From: Haemonchus contortus
Taxonomy: Eukaryota; Nematoda; Chromadorea; Rhabditida; Trichostrongylidae
DNA: 64,000 nucleotides
Reading direction: 5' to 3'
Assembly: GCA_000469685.2 (NCBI GenBank)
Contig: LS997564.1
Span: forward strand, 34,924,151 to 34,988,150
The notes beneath the pieces are model-generated. The model made no database searches, was not told the origin of the DNA, and saw only the letters and a list, made by a program, of their open reading frames with translations. Shown here one piece after another: positions 22,801 through 36,745 of the stretch (positions within the stretch are counted from its first letter, which is position 1; each line of letters opens with the position of its first letter). Made by a program: the position numbers and the translations under genes.

Positions 22801-25800
22801 TTTCGAATTTGAATCCGTTGAATGAATAACTGGGAATAGCTCTTTTCAAAATAAGACGAAATCACCTTCATTGCAATTCAAGTAAAGTAAGAAAAGTTTC
22901 ACAGAACGAATGAAAATTGCTCACTTTATTTGTGGATTACTCATCCCCATTATGGTTGCCAGGAAATCCTCGATGTCACCTGATTTTTCAATCACCTTAT
23001 AAACTTTCACTCCGAAGGGTTTAATTTGATTAGCGAAGCATAGCTGAAAGAAAAACTGTAGACTATTAGTAGATTCAAATAGTTACAATGTAAAGTCACG
23101 GCTCCGATCCAGTTCGCGACCGTACCCGGTGAGAACATAGAATAAGTAGCGTAGTACTCCATTTGTTAAGAGATTTGTCATGCACTATAAGATTAGGGGC
23201 TTGAAAATCTACCTATCGCTGCTGAATTTAGTGGTGATACGAATAAGCTGAAGTCTGGGTGAAGTAATGCCAAGTGGCGCGCTATTGCCCGAATAGCACA
23301 GGTATCCAAGGAGGGACGGTACATTCGTGCGATTAGAGCTGGCAAATTGCGCGGCGAAGTTCGTGGCCATTCGAACGGCCCTGGCGCCTATTATTGGGGC
23401 ACAAACTTGAAGTAGAGTAGATCAATATTTTCAGCTAATCCCACTAATTTATTTTACTGCGAATTTGGGCCCCCATAATAGGCGCTAAATTCGTCAGAAT
23501 CGCTATGAATTTCGCCGCGCAAATTGCCGCGCGCAGCTCGAATCGCACGAATGTACACACACCCGTATCCAAGCCCGGACCCATACCTGTTCAGGCCGTT
23601 AGTTGATCCAGAGCAGTGACTTCTACATCCACTAGCCCTCCCTGGACGAGAGGGAACGGGCAGAAGATAGCCTACCGCTTTTATGTATAGCTACTACTCA
23701 TATTGAGTGCGTAATAGCATTTACATTGACTTTATTTCTATTTTTAATTCTATGCAACATTCGGACTATTACTGGGAACTCGATTAATATGAGACATACC
23801 TCATACTTTCCCGTTGGTAACAAATGGGCATCTTGAAGCGCAAACAAAGGCGATAGTTGATATTGGACCTGAAAGTACAACTCATTAGAAGCTCAATCAG
23901 TAGAGGGCATTTCATAGAATTTTCGAAATAGAGTTGAAACTTTAATAATTAATTCGTACTCAAAAATCTATAAAGAAAATTTATGAAGTTGGAAATTTAG
24001 GTCAAACAGTCTTGCAGTAATGTAAAATACAAGGATTTGAGGACTTGCCTAATAAAAAGGGTCCGTTTTGTTTATCCTCTTTTGCCTCAAACCCTTTTAC
24101 CTTATACCGAAAGTATTATTTATTGCTAATTTAAGAAAAAAACTTTCTACTGAAAAATCCTATCAATTAGTCAAGAATCCATAAGGAACAGTCACCTCCT
24201 TGCCCTTGGCATTTTCTAATGCAGCGCGCTTAGAGTCCACATGAATGCATACCGGTTCATTTCTCGATCTTGATAGTGTATTGAACAGAACGACAAATCT
24301 GTAAGAAATATGAAAACTATTTCATCATTGTTACTTGCTCTGCGAATTAATGAATGATTACAAAGTTATGCTGAGGTGATGCCCATGCTGAGCATGCAGT
24401 AGTTGTACCTTTTAAGGTCATTTATACTCGGCGTGAATGTAACTCTTCTTCATAAACGGAACCGCCAATAGGCAAGTGATCGCAAGACCGCTCACAAGAT
24501 CAGTGCACTGTTATATGGGCGTTATTCGTGAGACAACGCCCACTTGATAGATCACATTGAGCTTGTGGGCGGAGTCTTTGTGATTACTTCGCTATACCTA
24601 GAAGTACCTATTTCGTCTACAGAGATAATCACTCACTCGCCAATCTTATAGGTCCTTCTCATTGGTAATGTATCCTGATTTACTCGATATTCGTCCAAAA
24701 GTAGACCCGTACTCGAAACTGGTTTGGCAGCTATCAGTCCACCCAGTGCTTCAGAAAGCACTTTTTCTGTATCTTGGAGAGCCGACAACATTCTGAAAAT
24801 ATTTTTAATAACTGCTTGCTAAAAAGAGTAGAAGCATCTAATTAACTCGGAACTTACTTTTCTCCATAGTCCCTCATCACGTGGTCTTTTGCTGTACCAG
24901 TCACACCATCGTGATGTTGGAATAACGATAATGCTCTTCTTGCCTTTACAAGACTTCCAAATGTCTTAATATGGATCGTAAATCAAATAATGACTGTTTC
25001 GAATCATTTTCTCTTTTTTTGAAGGTATTGGAAACCAATGCAATAAACATTAAGTAATTGGATCGAAATAATCGAAGAAGGGGTTAATCTAACCTCATCA
25101 GAAAGCTTTCCTTCCTTCATTGATCGTAAGGAATAGGCGATTTCAGCCGCTCTTAGTTGATGTAGCAGCGTACGATCCAGTTGTTTATGATATGGTCGAG
25201 ATGTGAAGTAACCTCAAAATCATACGGTAGAACAATGCTGCGATTACTATTTTCGACCATTTTGTACGAACCACTCCAATAATGATCATCTCTGTCAGAG
25301 TAGGTGAAGAAATCTCCCGATAAAACAGGCAACGACTGTTGCTCAGCCCGGAGTGATCGATCCAATTCTATGAAATAATCGGAAAGTGTGCCGAAACGTG
25401 CCTGGAATTGCAATGCGAATATTTCTTGTTCGTTATAATCATACAACACAATAAGTTTGCTATTTACTCACGTGAATATTCCATTCTTTCCTTTTATTCA
25501 TTTCTTCAAAAAGCTTTTGATAGTTGTCGTATTGGTCATTCCACTCGCTATCTTCTTCATATCTGAAAATTACTTCAATTGAATGTTACTACTACATTTT
25601 TCTTCGAATGGAAAGTAGTTACAGTAACTTACCTGAAATCATCACCCAAAGGTACTAACAGTACATTTGTTTTATATAGCTGGCTCTTCTTTCTGTACTG
25701 ATCGTAGATTAGGAAAGCCCTGAAAGGAAAAATTGTAATATCGATCGACGACAGCGGTGGCACCTTGTTAGTAAGCGGGTAGGACCTTTATATTTCTCCT

Positions 25801-28800
25801 TCGGGTAGTGTTTGGCGAGACGGTATAGGGCCTAGATGGGGTTCGAGTTCTTCCGTTAAATCAGTTGCATAATGCTCTCATCCCTTAGCTCTTATCAACA
25901 AAGACTACTCATCAAAAGCTACTTAATGAATCCCGGATTGGTAAGATAGTGCTAATGGGGGTAGGTCAAGGTAGATGGCTTTTTTCTAGTATGATTAAGC
26001 GAACACAAAAGTCAGCGTAACAATAGGCCAGTGCAAAGCGCTGGCCCACTGACCGATGTTTGAAAATTTAAGTGAGCTTACAGAAGTATTTGACTTTTTT
26101 TGAGATTATGGTTGCTATTAAACACAGAAGCTACTTGAAAACATTTCTATTTTCGATTTCAAGCAACATTGAAACAAATAAAACTTTTGGCACAGAAACT
26201 ATGAAGGAATGTGGTCTATCAGCTCACCGTTCTTCAACATTATCATGTGTAATTTTCTTTGGAGCAATACCCCAGGGACAATTGTACGTGCTTAATCGCC
26301 TGAAACATTGATGTGACATATTAGACCAATACGGTGACAGTTTTCTAGAGGGCTACAATCAAAAACAATGAATTGATTAAAAAAAACAACCTGAAATCGA
26401 ATTGACAGCAAATTTTCGGATCAGGTCCACATGTATGAGGTACATCGTATGAGTAAAAAGGAAACATATGCGTTCGAATATCAGGTTTTCCGTGGGAACC
26501 TGTAGAAAACTGAGCTCGAATGAAAAGTAGAAGTTAAAGTAGAAGAAGAAGTTTTAAAAGGCTACGTGGTAAGGGTAAAGCAGTACATCGGAAAAACTTT
26601 GCCATTTCAGGAAGAAGTACTCACCCCATAGTTGACGCCACATGAACTCTAGTTGCTTATTCTTAGCTAGGTACTTCTTCACAGAATAATGAACCCTAAA
26701 CTTATTGAGTTTTCCAAGTATACATTCCTCTAATTACTGAACACCTTATTAAATTCAAAGAGTCACACGCATAAAGAATTGGAAAACGATGTGTACACTT
26801 GAGAAGAATCAAAGGATTGACTTATTTTGTGGTTCCTAGCAATTATACTGTTTACTTTTCAATGTAATGGAATGAATTTGTACCTTTGGATCGCCGCATT
26901 GGTAATATTAGCAGCTGAAAGAAGATACGGTATCGATGGTGATAAGCCGAATGGATCAATGGACCAATGATTCGTTGGAGTGAAATCTGGTAAAAGAAGA
27001 TGGAGAAGTCGACCAGTTAACGGCAGGCGATAAAGATGAAACATAGTTTGCTACTATACGTATACGGATGACTTATACAATACCTTGACCAATATGATTT
27101 CTTATCCATTCATGTCCTTCGAATAATTCAGTAATAACCGAGAAATAATGAGCATTCGCTTCATCTGTCATTACCCAACCACCCGTTACAAGTTCAAATA
27201 TGCCATCTTTCAGCAATCTGAATGGAGGCAGTCAAGTCTATTCCTTCAACAGTACGAGAATTAAAGGAAATTGAGATAATCAGACTTACTGTATGACCTT
27301 CTTCCTCACATCATCATTTTGTTCTTTCCACCACATTTCAAAGAATGAAATTTCTGCATATATAAATCGCATATCCTGTGAATGGCACAAATTCAGGTAC
27401 CTTACGAAAAGGGAAGAATGTGATTGTGTAAGCTTACTTTATCAAGTCCTAAGTGTCTTGCCATTCCATCCAAGATATTTCGGGTTTGAGTATGGTAGTA
27501 CTCTTCGAATGTTTTTATCCAGCCTGAACAGAAGTGGCTCAGGTAAATATCATCAAGATTGTTCGAAGACTGGATGATTAAATCTCAAGCGCCAGTGTCA
27601 GTTGGCACCACAATGCAAGCGGTAGCGATACAGCAAAATTGATGGGTACAAGTAAAATTCTAGATTAGGAAGAGGAAAACGAAGAAAATTGCCGAGGTCA
27701 AGCTGAAACCTACCTGGATCACAGTGAGAATGAGGCAACACAATAACTTGTAACGTTTTCTCTTCTGCAACCTTTTCTTTGTCGTATGTTACCTCCCAGC
27801 CTTGTTTCCATACGCCACCATCAGGATTGTCAAATGATATGACGTTATACAAATCCAACATCTAAACTTACAGCCATATAAAAGATGTTCAGGAAGGTTA
27901 CTAACAGAATGGCGAAAGAGGGAAAAGAATTCGCGAAGCTCTCGAAATTAACGATCTATCAAAGCAAAACTTTGAATACGGTATAGGGATGAAGAGAATA
28001 AACTGAAATATCGATTCAAGCCCTGACTCTGGGCACCATTGAGATCTGACAAGCCAAACACTCACTTGGACATCAGCATGTGAATCCGTGTAATTGCCAC
28101 GCATTTGACAAATCGGTAATGACGACTTAGTGATACTTTTGTGTAGTTCTTCAAAGACAACCGCGACTTTATTCCCTAATAAAAAAACAAATCGACCCAG
28201 ACAGGACATTTTTTCAAATTACACAAATACAAAGAAAGGATAGCCAAAGAGAATCGTCTTTTCCCGATAACTTCAACAAACCTCGATTTGGTTCGGGAAT
28301 TACACCTTTCTGTTCTTCTTCAACAGCTTTATGATTAGCATCACCTCCTATTTGAACGACTTTCTCTTTTAGAGCTTTCTCTGCTTGAGCTTTTTCATCA
28401 TACACCTCGTTTTCTTTCTCTAAAAAGAATTCCATTCGTGAGACAAACTTGGAACTTTGACAACAAAGAACCATTCATCAGAAAAGACCGGAAAAAAAAA
28501 GAGAGGCAAGAACGACTTACCAACTTGTTTATCCCAATCTTGTTTACGCTTTCGTTCAAATTCAGCTATCTGCTGTTTAAGACCAGCAATTTCTTCATGA
28601 TTATTTTTCAATACACCTCGAAGCCGTTCGATGTCAACTTTTAAGGCTGATATTCGTTGCTAAAAGTGTCAATGTAAGAAAAACAGGATGCTGTAGAGAG
28701 TTTGGGCTACAAAGAGATTCTGAGCCTCAAAATGGTCATCTGATAGGGTCACAGTGCCCTATGAAGGTTACACTTATTGTCAGCACATGATGTCTCATTG

Positions 28801-29103
28801 AAAAGAAGGCTTTACCTCCAATTAAGTTTGCCATCTATATAAACAACGAATGACTGTGAGTTTAAAAAGCGAGCGAAACAGCACAGCTTTCACTTCTCGG
28901 GTCGATTACGGTAAGCCTACATTTTATAAAGAGGCACAACTTCCTTGATCAGCTGCTTAAAGAAAGGACCATGTATGTTCACTTACCTCTTGTGCTGGAC
29001 TCTCACGGGGTACACGATTATCGAGACTTTGATACAAATATAGACATACAACAGTGAATACACAAATGATACCCACGGAGAATATATTTCTAAGAGATCG
29101 CAT
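19808..29103 (-). CDS. aman-2: Golgi alpha-mannosidase II (GH38)
   Basis: Type II Golgi enzyme that trims two mannoses from GlcNAcMan5 during N-glycan maturation. Exons, 5' to 3': 29103-28987, 28659-28521, 28419-28282, 28175-28066, 27861-27714, 27523-27438, 27375-27290, 27217-27084, 26986-26884, 26695-26625, 26499-26391, 26299-26228, 25719-25633, 25562-25472, 25401-25272, 25212-25094, 24964-24858, 24792-24637, 24298-24196, 23868-23800, 23043-22925, 22829-22724, 22662-22584, 21770-21672, 21604-21490, 21315-21228, 21134-20990, 20914-20853, 20771-20603, 20344-20272, 20157-20016, 19942-19808 (TAG). The sum is 1169 codons including stop, close to the C. elegans length. Residues 7-25 form the membrane anchor, followed by a charged coiled-coil stem. 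GH38 landmarks: PHSHCDPGW (zinc ligands H214, D216), WSIDPFG (nucleophile D330), [13 protein letters not shown], and FQHHDG (zinc ligand H598). The usual HSHNDPGW reads HSHCDPGW here. Confidence 0.96.
23311..23564. mobile_element. MITE family A copy 2 (Mutator-like, 9-bp TSD)
   Basis: A 254-bp palindromic element inside the aman-2 intron between exons 23868-23800 and 23043-22925. It is flanked by exact 9-bp repeats GTATCCAAG (23302-23310 and 23565-23573). The termini share TACATTCGTGCGATT. The arm segment CTATTATTGGGGCACAAACT is identical to copy 1 at 750-997. It is intronic and does not alter the coding frame. Confidence 0.8.
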
Positions 29104-29141
29104 CACCGCATAAAATTAAAAATAACTTTCCCTATAATACT

Positions 29142-29150
29142 CTGAAAAAA
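29142..29150 (-). promoter_or_regulatory. Candidate trans-splice acceptor of aman-2
   Basis: On the minus strand TTTTTTCAG lies 38 bp upstream of the ATG at 29103, with no upstream exon in view. It is a strong nematode-type acceptor and so a likely spliced-leader site. Confidence 0.5.
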
Positions 29151-30731
29151 CAGCTCGATAATTTAAAATTCAAACTTCAAAGTCTGCATCTCGAAGGATT
29201 ACCAAATAAAATCGTTTTTGTAATCCAGCCACGTGGAATTCGCTGATTTTTAATAGGTATAATCGATAAGCGCATGACGAAAAGAGGCATGGAAAGCTGC
29301 TATGAACAGCCGAGCTCAAGATGTTCATGAAGAAAAAGCGCTGGGAATGTAAAGGAAGACAAACACATGATGTTTTGTATGCTACGAATAGAAGCCTTTG
29401 TTGAAGCCAAAAGAGGAGGGACTGACCGAGGTTCCTTGTTGTTTTCAGCAAGAAGAACTACATTAATTAGGAGGAATCAGCTGATACCCGGGAATAAATA
29501 AGTAGATCAATTCAAAGTGGGTTGGACAGTTATAGATAAAAGACAAATAAGCTCGATCAACCATGCTTCAAAGATATTTGTATCAATACGGAATGGATGA
29601 TAGGATAGATTCCACGTTGTATCATAAATTTATCGCATATCGAAATAAATTTTAACAGTCAAGGGGCACTATAGCAATGAGACTTCTGATTCATATGTAA
29701 CATTTGTGATTACACTAGTGTTACGTTGGTTATGAAAACACTACGCCAATTCGTATTTCTGATAGTACACATCGAAGAAAAACGACAATAATACCCAAAG
29801 TGCAGCTGCATTTAGCTCAACGTGTCTCAAAACTTAATAAAAGGTTACGGTAATCGCACTATGCCGCAATTGGCGAGGTCGTAATATTGTGGAATTCTGA
29901 AACTCAAGGGATCATTCCCAGTTTTTTTTTTGCTTCGACTCTCTTTTCTTTCCCTTTCACTCTTACTGTTCATCTTGAAACTCTTCAAGTTCTTGCTGTG
30001 TGTTCTGGGGTCTACGGGTCGTTTTTGGGGCCGTTAGGACCTTCGGGGGAACCTGGCTGTCCATTTTTAGGGGTAGGAATTCACAAACTTGTGAAGCACT
30101 TTAGGCATATGCCAGGTAAGCAAAAGGTGTAAAATTCGTTTAGCGCAGTCATTGTGTTAAGGGACGGATAAACTTGCAAGTTAAGGAGGGATGACAATCT
30201 GCTGTTAGAACTTTCGTGTTAGCGAAGTTGACGTTGATTTTGTATACTTCTTTTGTTAGATCAGTTAATCAGTTAGCTAGCTAGCTAAGTTATTTCAAAT
30301 TCGATTTGACTTTCTTAATGGAACCTCACCAATATTTCAATAAAATTGCTATGGTATGGTCCATTCTATCGACCATTTTCATTCCATACCGTTTTGCTCA
30401 CCGAAGAATCATTACAAGCTGCAAGGTAAGCGTAGGAGAGAAATACGAGGATTGAGCTAATCCCGAGCAGTTAAGCCAGTTGGAGGGCACTCGTGGTTCT
30501 TTTACCAGTTGGCAATGATGAATGCCTCCTTTTAGCTATCAGCTTGGTCATCGTGATTAATGCATTTTAAGACGAGAATCTTTTTTAATGGGTATACGCA
30601 CCTAGGCAGGTTTGCAACTCAAAAAATGTTCTCAACTCAAAATGCAACTTTGCATTAGCATTTAAAATCAAATGCAGCAGAACAAATTTATACGATATTT
30701 AATCACATTATGGTTTGAAAGAAGACGATTT
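29151..30731. other. Divergent promoter region, part 1
   Basis: Shared upstream region of aman-2 (-) and RLP24 (+). No gene is recognised. The 81-codon ORF at 29887-30132 has a chance GPLGPSGEPG stretch but no collagen context. A TAGC microsatellite lies at about 30277-30290. Confidence 0.4.
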
Positions 30732-31214
30732 GGTACTATTCCATTATTACAACCCCAAAAACTCAAAATTTTAATTTTCGGTGAAACTTCGCCTATAGGG
30801 GTAATCCGACGCCTTGATAGCGAATATGACCTTCACTTTTGGCGCTGGCGCCATTTACCAAATTTGCTGAAAACTTGCGATTAGGGGTTATTTAAGGTCC
30901 TGTTAACGAATATAACATCCATTTTACGCGCTGAGGCTATTTGACGCGACGACAAGGCATACAGGTTGTGGGGGAGACGATGTGGCTCAATAAAAGTTTT
31001 ATTCGTTGTCTGAGGACACAGAAATGGATGTTATATTCGTTATCAGGACCTCAGATAACCCCTAAACGCAAGTTTCAGCAAATTTGGTGAAAACACCCTT
31101 GGCGCCAGCGCCACGATCATATTCGTTATCAGGGCATCGGATTACCTCTATAGGCGAAGTTTCATCGAAAATTGAAATTTTGAGGTTTTGGGGTTGTAAT
31201 AGTGGAATAGTACT
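30732..31214. mobile_element. 483-bp palindromic MITE with 8-bp direct repeats
   Basis: The ends GTACTATTCC / GGAATAGTAC begin two inverted arms of about 200 bp with high identity (they share CGAATATAACATCCATTT and its inverse). GACGATTT flanks both sides (30724-30731 and 31215-31222). An 8-bp duplication is typical of hAT-type insertion, but the family is not recognised. It sits between the divergent genes aman-2 and RLP24. Confidence 0.75.
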
Positions 31215-33361
<2,147 letters not shown>

Positions 33362-33680
33362 TCCTGGTCTTCATTGTCCTATCATCCAAGCTGAAACTGT
33401 ATGAAGGTTCTGATTGTTTATTCCAAAAAGTTGTTTTTTCTTTGTTCCGTTATTTTCTTCATAAGCTGATTTTGATGTATTGGTTTTCCTCCGCGTGACA
33501 GTCGCTCTTCCCAGAAAGGTATGGGAATTCCGTGATGAACGATCAGTTCTAACCAACATTGTAAATGTGAAGGCAACCCCTCTTATGATATCGTAGGTAC
33601 AGAAATCTTTTTGGACAGTATCTTGTATGAAATTAATTTTGCTGTCTTTTTTGTTATTTCTTTGTTATGTTGTTGTTCAA

Positions 33681-33686
33681 AATAAA
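33681..33686 (+). terminator. Candidate polyadenylation signal of RLP24
   Basis: AATAAA, 320 bp downstream of the RLP24 stop codon and 327 bp upstream of the CMC1 ATG. It is the first canonical signal I see after the gene. Confidence 0.45.
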
Positions 33687-34012
33687 TGATATAGTAAATA
33701 TTGAAAGTGTTGCGATGCTTTGTTTCAAGCTTGATCTTTTCTATACTGCAGAAATAATTGTAGATATCGGAGGAATGGTTTTCAGCATTTTGGAATTAGG
33801 TTTACTTATTTCTTAGGTTTACTTATTTCTTTTTTTTTTCAAAAAGAATTTAGGCCTCCAGTTATGCACCCATGATTCCCATATAGTAATCTCAGAAGAC
33901 GATGTTTCTGAGTCACGATAGCAGTGTGTCAACTTGCCTACTATCATTTCTCTGTGTTTGAGAATTTAGAAATGTACTTTGTGGCTTACTGTATCTACCT
34001 TAAGTTCCACAC

Positions 34013-36745
34013 ATGTCGAGTACCGATCACAAAGAACGATTGGTGACGGACAATTTGGAGTCGTTAAAAGAGGGAGAAGTCTTTGTCGACAGTGAAACAG
34101 GCAAGAAATATCGCGTAAAGAAGACCATTCTCCCGCACTACGCTTCTTCAGGTCCTCATGGCCTAGGTAAGTGTAGTTTATTACATGTTTTAAATTTAGT
34201 GATTATGGTTGGTTCAATACTGAATAGTCTTCATCATTGAGTTTCTTATGAGTTATGTCCTTAATCCACTTGCATCTCTCATGAGGTAAACTTTGGAGGG
34301 AATTTCGTGGCCCTGTTTACTTGGGAATTATTTGGGCCTAATGAGTTTCATTTCATTTTCCATGACATAAATGTGGAGAACATTTCTTCCTTAAAAGGGA
34401 TTACTTTCCACGAAAACTAATTCTCGATTTAACTCGGTCATACTTTGTTATAACAGTTTAATGGTCTGGTTTTAACTCCCTTTTCACGCGTTTAGGCTGA
34501 CAAAAAGCCCATTATTCGTCACCTCTGCGCGATGGAATAGTTGATTGGCAATCAATACAGTTTCTTGTTTGCTGTGTTGCCCTTTAGAATGCTACTCCTT
34601 TCGACGACTCTGATTGGGATTCTCGATATTAAATCGTAAATATCCGTATAAACAGCTTGCAATAAAGCGTTATTTTAGTTAAGCTGTCGCTGTAAGAAGA
34701 ACGGCTCTCAGACAGATTGTTGTTAACTTTAGTGAACTTCGACAACCATGACCGAAATGCGTATTAGTCTTTGGGGGTGCCTGAAAAGTGACATGTTATT
34801 GATATAGAGAGTATTTTGTTATGTTATGTTATGTTATTTTATTACGCTGCTAAGGAAAACGTAGTGTAAAAAGATCACAACCTTCTTGTAACAAATCAAA
34901 TAACGGAATAAATAGAAGGGACCATGTAATCGTAAATAGAGAACACGTAAAATAAGGTAACAGTGCAATTTCAAGGTTAGATATAAAACAAAGGCATAGA
35001 AGAAGCGGTCAACCGCAAGGAACTATGTAAGCTCATACTTAGATAAAGTAGCTGCCACAGTGCGTTTGAACTTAGACAAGGAATCCGGAGTGTTCATGTT
35101 TTCTGTTATCTTTTTGTAGAGGCTAGCCGCTCTAAATGTGAAACTTTTGGCTCTTACACTGGTTCTGGGCCTAAGAAGATTTATTTTAGTCTGACCGCCT
35201 CTAGTTCGAGATTGAGCCGTATTATAAAGATCCAAGGAACCAAATATATTACTTTGGTACAGTAGCTTGTATGCCATACATAAGTAAGTATAGAAATGCA
35301 CTTGTTGCCAAATTTTAAAAACCTATTTTATAGCTGCTTAGCAATAGAACATATACATACGTCGTAACGTCACCATCTCACATCGCAGAGCTTACAATCT
35401 GTTACCTTTGCAGAGCGGTTGCTCTTTATATATCCTCAAATGTAATTCATTTAGGAGATCCTGATGATCGAACGTTGCGGCGAATTGAAGCTGATGTCAT
35501 TATTCCTAATCGAATGAATGCACAGATAGAGAAGGTGGAATGTAGAGAGCCATATTTGGGTAAGTATTGAGTATTCCACTACTAAATTTCATTGTCGCAA
35601 GCATTGGAATTGTCAGAGTAGTAGTTGAAAAGTTTCGGCATGGCCATGCCCTTCATGGTCACATCAATCCTTTCTGGGCTACTGTGGGTAGGGCAGAAGG
35701 CGTGCATCGGATTTTCCCTATCGCAGTTTATACATACCCTTCAAGAAATAAAAGAGCATTTTAACTCCGCCAATTTTTGGTGCTACTTTTTATTTCTCAA
35801 CACCAGCTGGTGGAAATCAGCAAAGTTCAAGTCACGTTTTTTATTCCGTGGCGATTTTGTGTCACCAACGCAGACGTATTCGTAACGTAGTCACATTTAT
35901 AATTGTACTTTAGAACTCGTCAATTGCATGAGAGAGAAAGGAGCAGTGAAGGGTCTTAAACAGTGCAGACCAGAACTTGATGTCTTCAATCGCTGTAAAT
36001 ACCTTAAGTGAGTTTGAGTAAGCCTGTATTCTTCATATTAGTATTTTCTGACTAGCTGAATGTGACATTTCCCTGTCTCGGTAAGTGGAACCGAGCCTAG
36101 AACTGCAGAATTCCTTCTTATATCGCAACTTGAAGCTCAGGGTTGAAAGCGTTAAACTAGGTTTTTGAAAAATACTGTTCTACTATCGTGCCTCTTCTCA
36201 TCTACCCGACTTCGATGATTGCCTTAAAATACTGTGAATCTGGGGGAAATAACCACTTCAATATAAATCGGCACTGGTTGCACCACCGATAACGAATCAG
36301 CAGCTCCTGCTACGGTAGCACTATCGTCCAGAGCTTTATCTTTTCCTTAATATGGGCCTAGCACCAGTACAAACCCATTTACACGCCTACGCCGTTTTTC
36401 CCGGAACAGCTTGCAATATTTAAAGTCAATAATAAAACAAAGAACAATTTCTAAAATTTGCTTGATTCGCTTTGCAGCTGGAAAAGCTTACATTCATTTT
36501 TTTTCTGAATCTTTTAACCCGGATGATCACTCGTGCAATCTATGCTGATTTCGTAGTATGTGCCTTTCATCCATTCTTTGTTGGTCAGACTGTTCCAATT
36601 CAGGTTCAACGACACGGAATTCCGGGAACGAATGACGGAACAGTATTTGCAAGAGCGATCAGAAGCTCGTCGAACAGGAAAGACAGCGCGGGAACGTAAA
36701 CTCGAAGAATATCGTGAATGGAAAAAAGAGCATGAAAGTAGTTGA
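34013..36745 (+). CDS. CMC1: CMC1-like twin CX9C mitochondrial protein
   Basis: Intermembrane-space protein of the CMC1 family, which assists cytochrome c oxidase (COX1) assembly. Exons: 34013-34166, 35455-35559, 35914-36007, 36604-36745 (TGA). Phases agree and give 164 residues. The core starts at DPDDRTLRRIEADVIIP, matching the human DPADQHLRHVEKDVLIP start. The twin CX9C motif is C81-x9-C91 and C104-x9-C114, followed by a charged helix with EARRTGK as in human CMC1. Exon 1 adds about 52 residues (containing EVFVDSETGKKYRVKK) that human CMC1 lacks. No in-frame Met directly precedes the core, so the extension is probably real. It lies 652 bp downstream of RLP24 in the same direction. Confidence 0.9.
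34817..34840. repeat. TGTTA microsatellite
   Basis: About four to five units of TGTTA in intron 1 of the CMC1 gene. Confidence 0.7.

Noticed and set aside
29887..30132. ORF with GPLGPSGEPG, possible collagen exon
   Set aside because: Only three Gly-X-Y triplets, no splice context, and it lies between two divergent genes. Probably chance.
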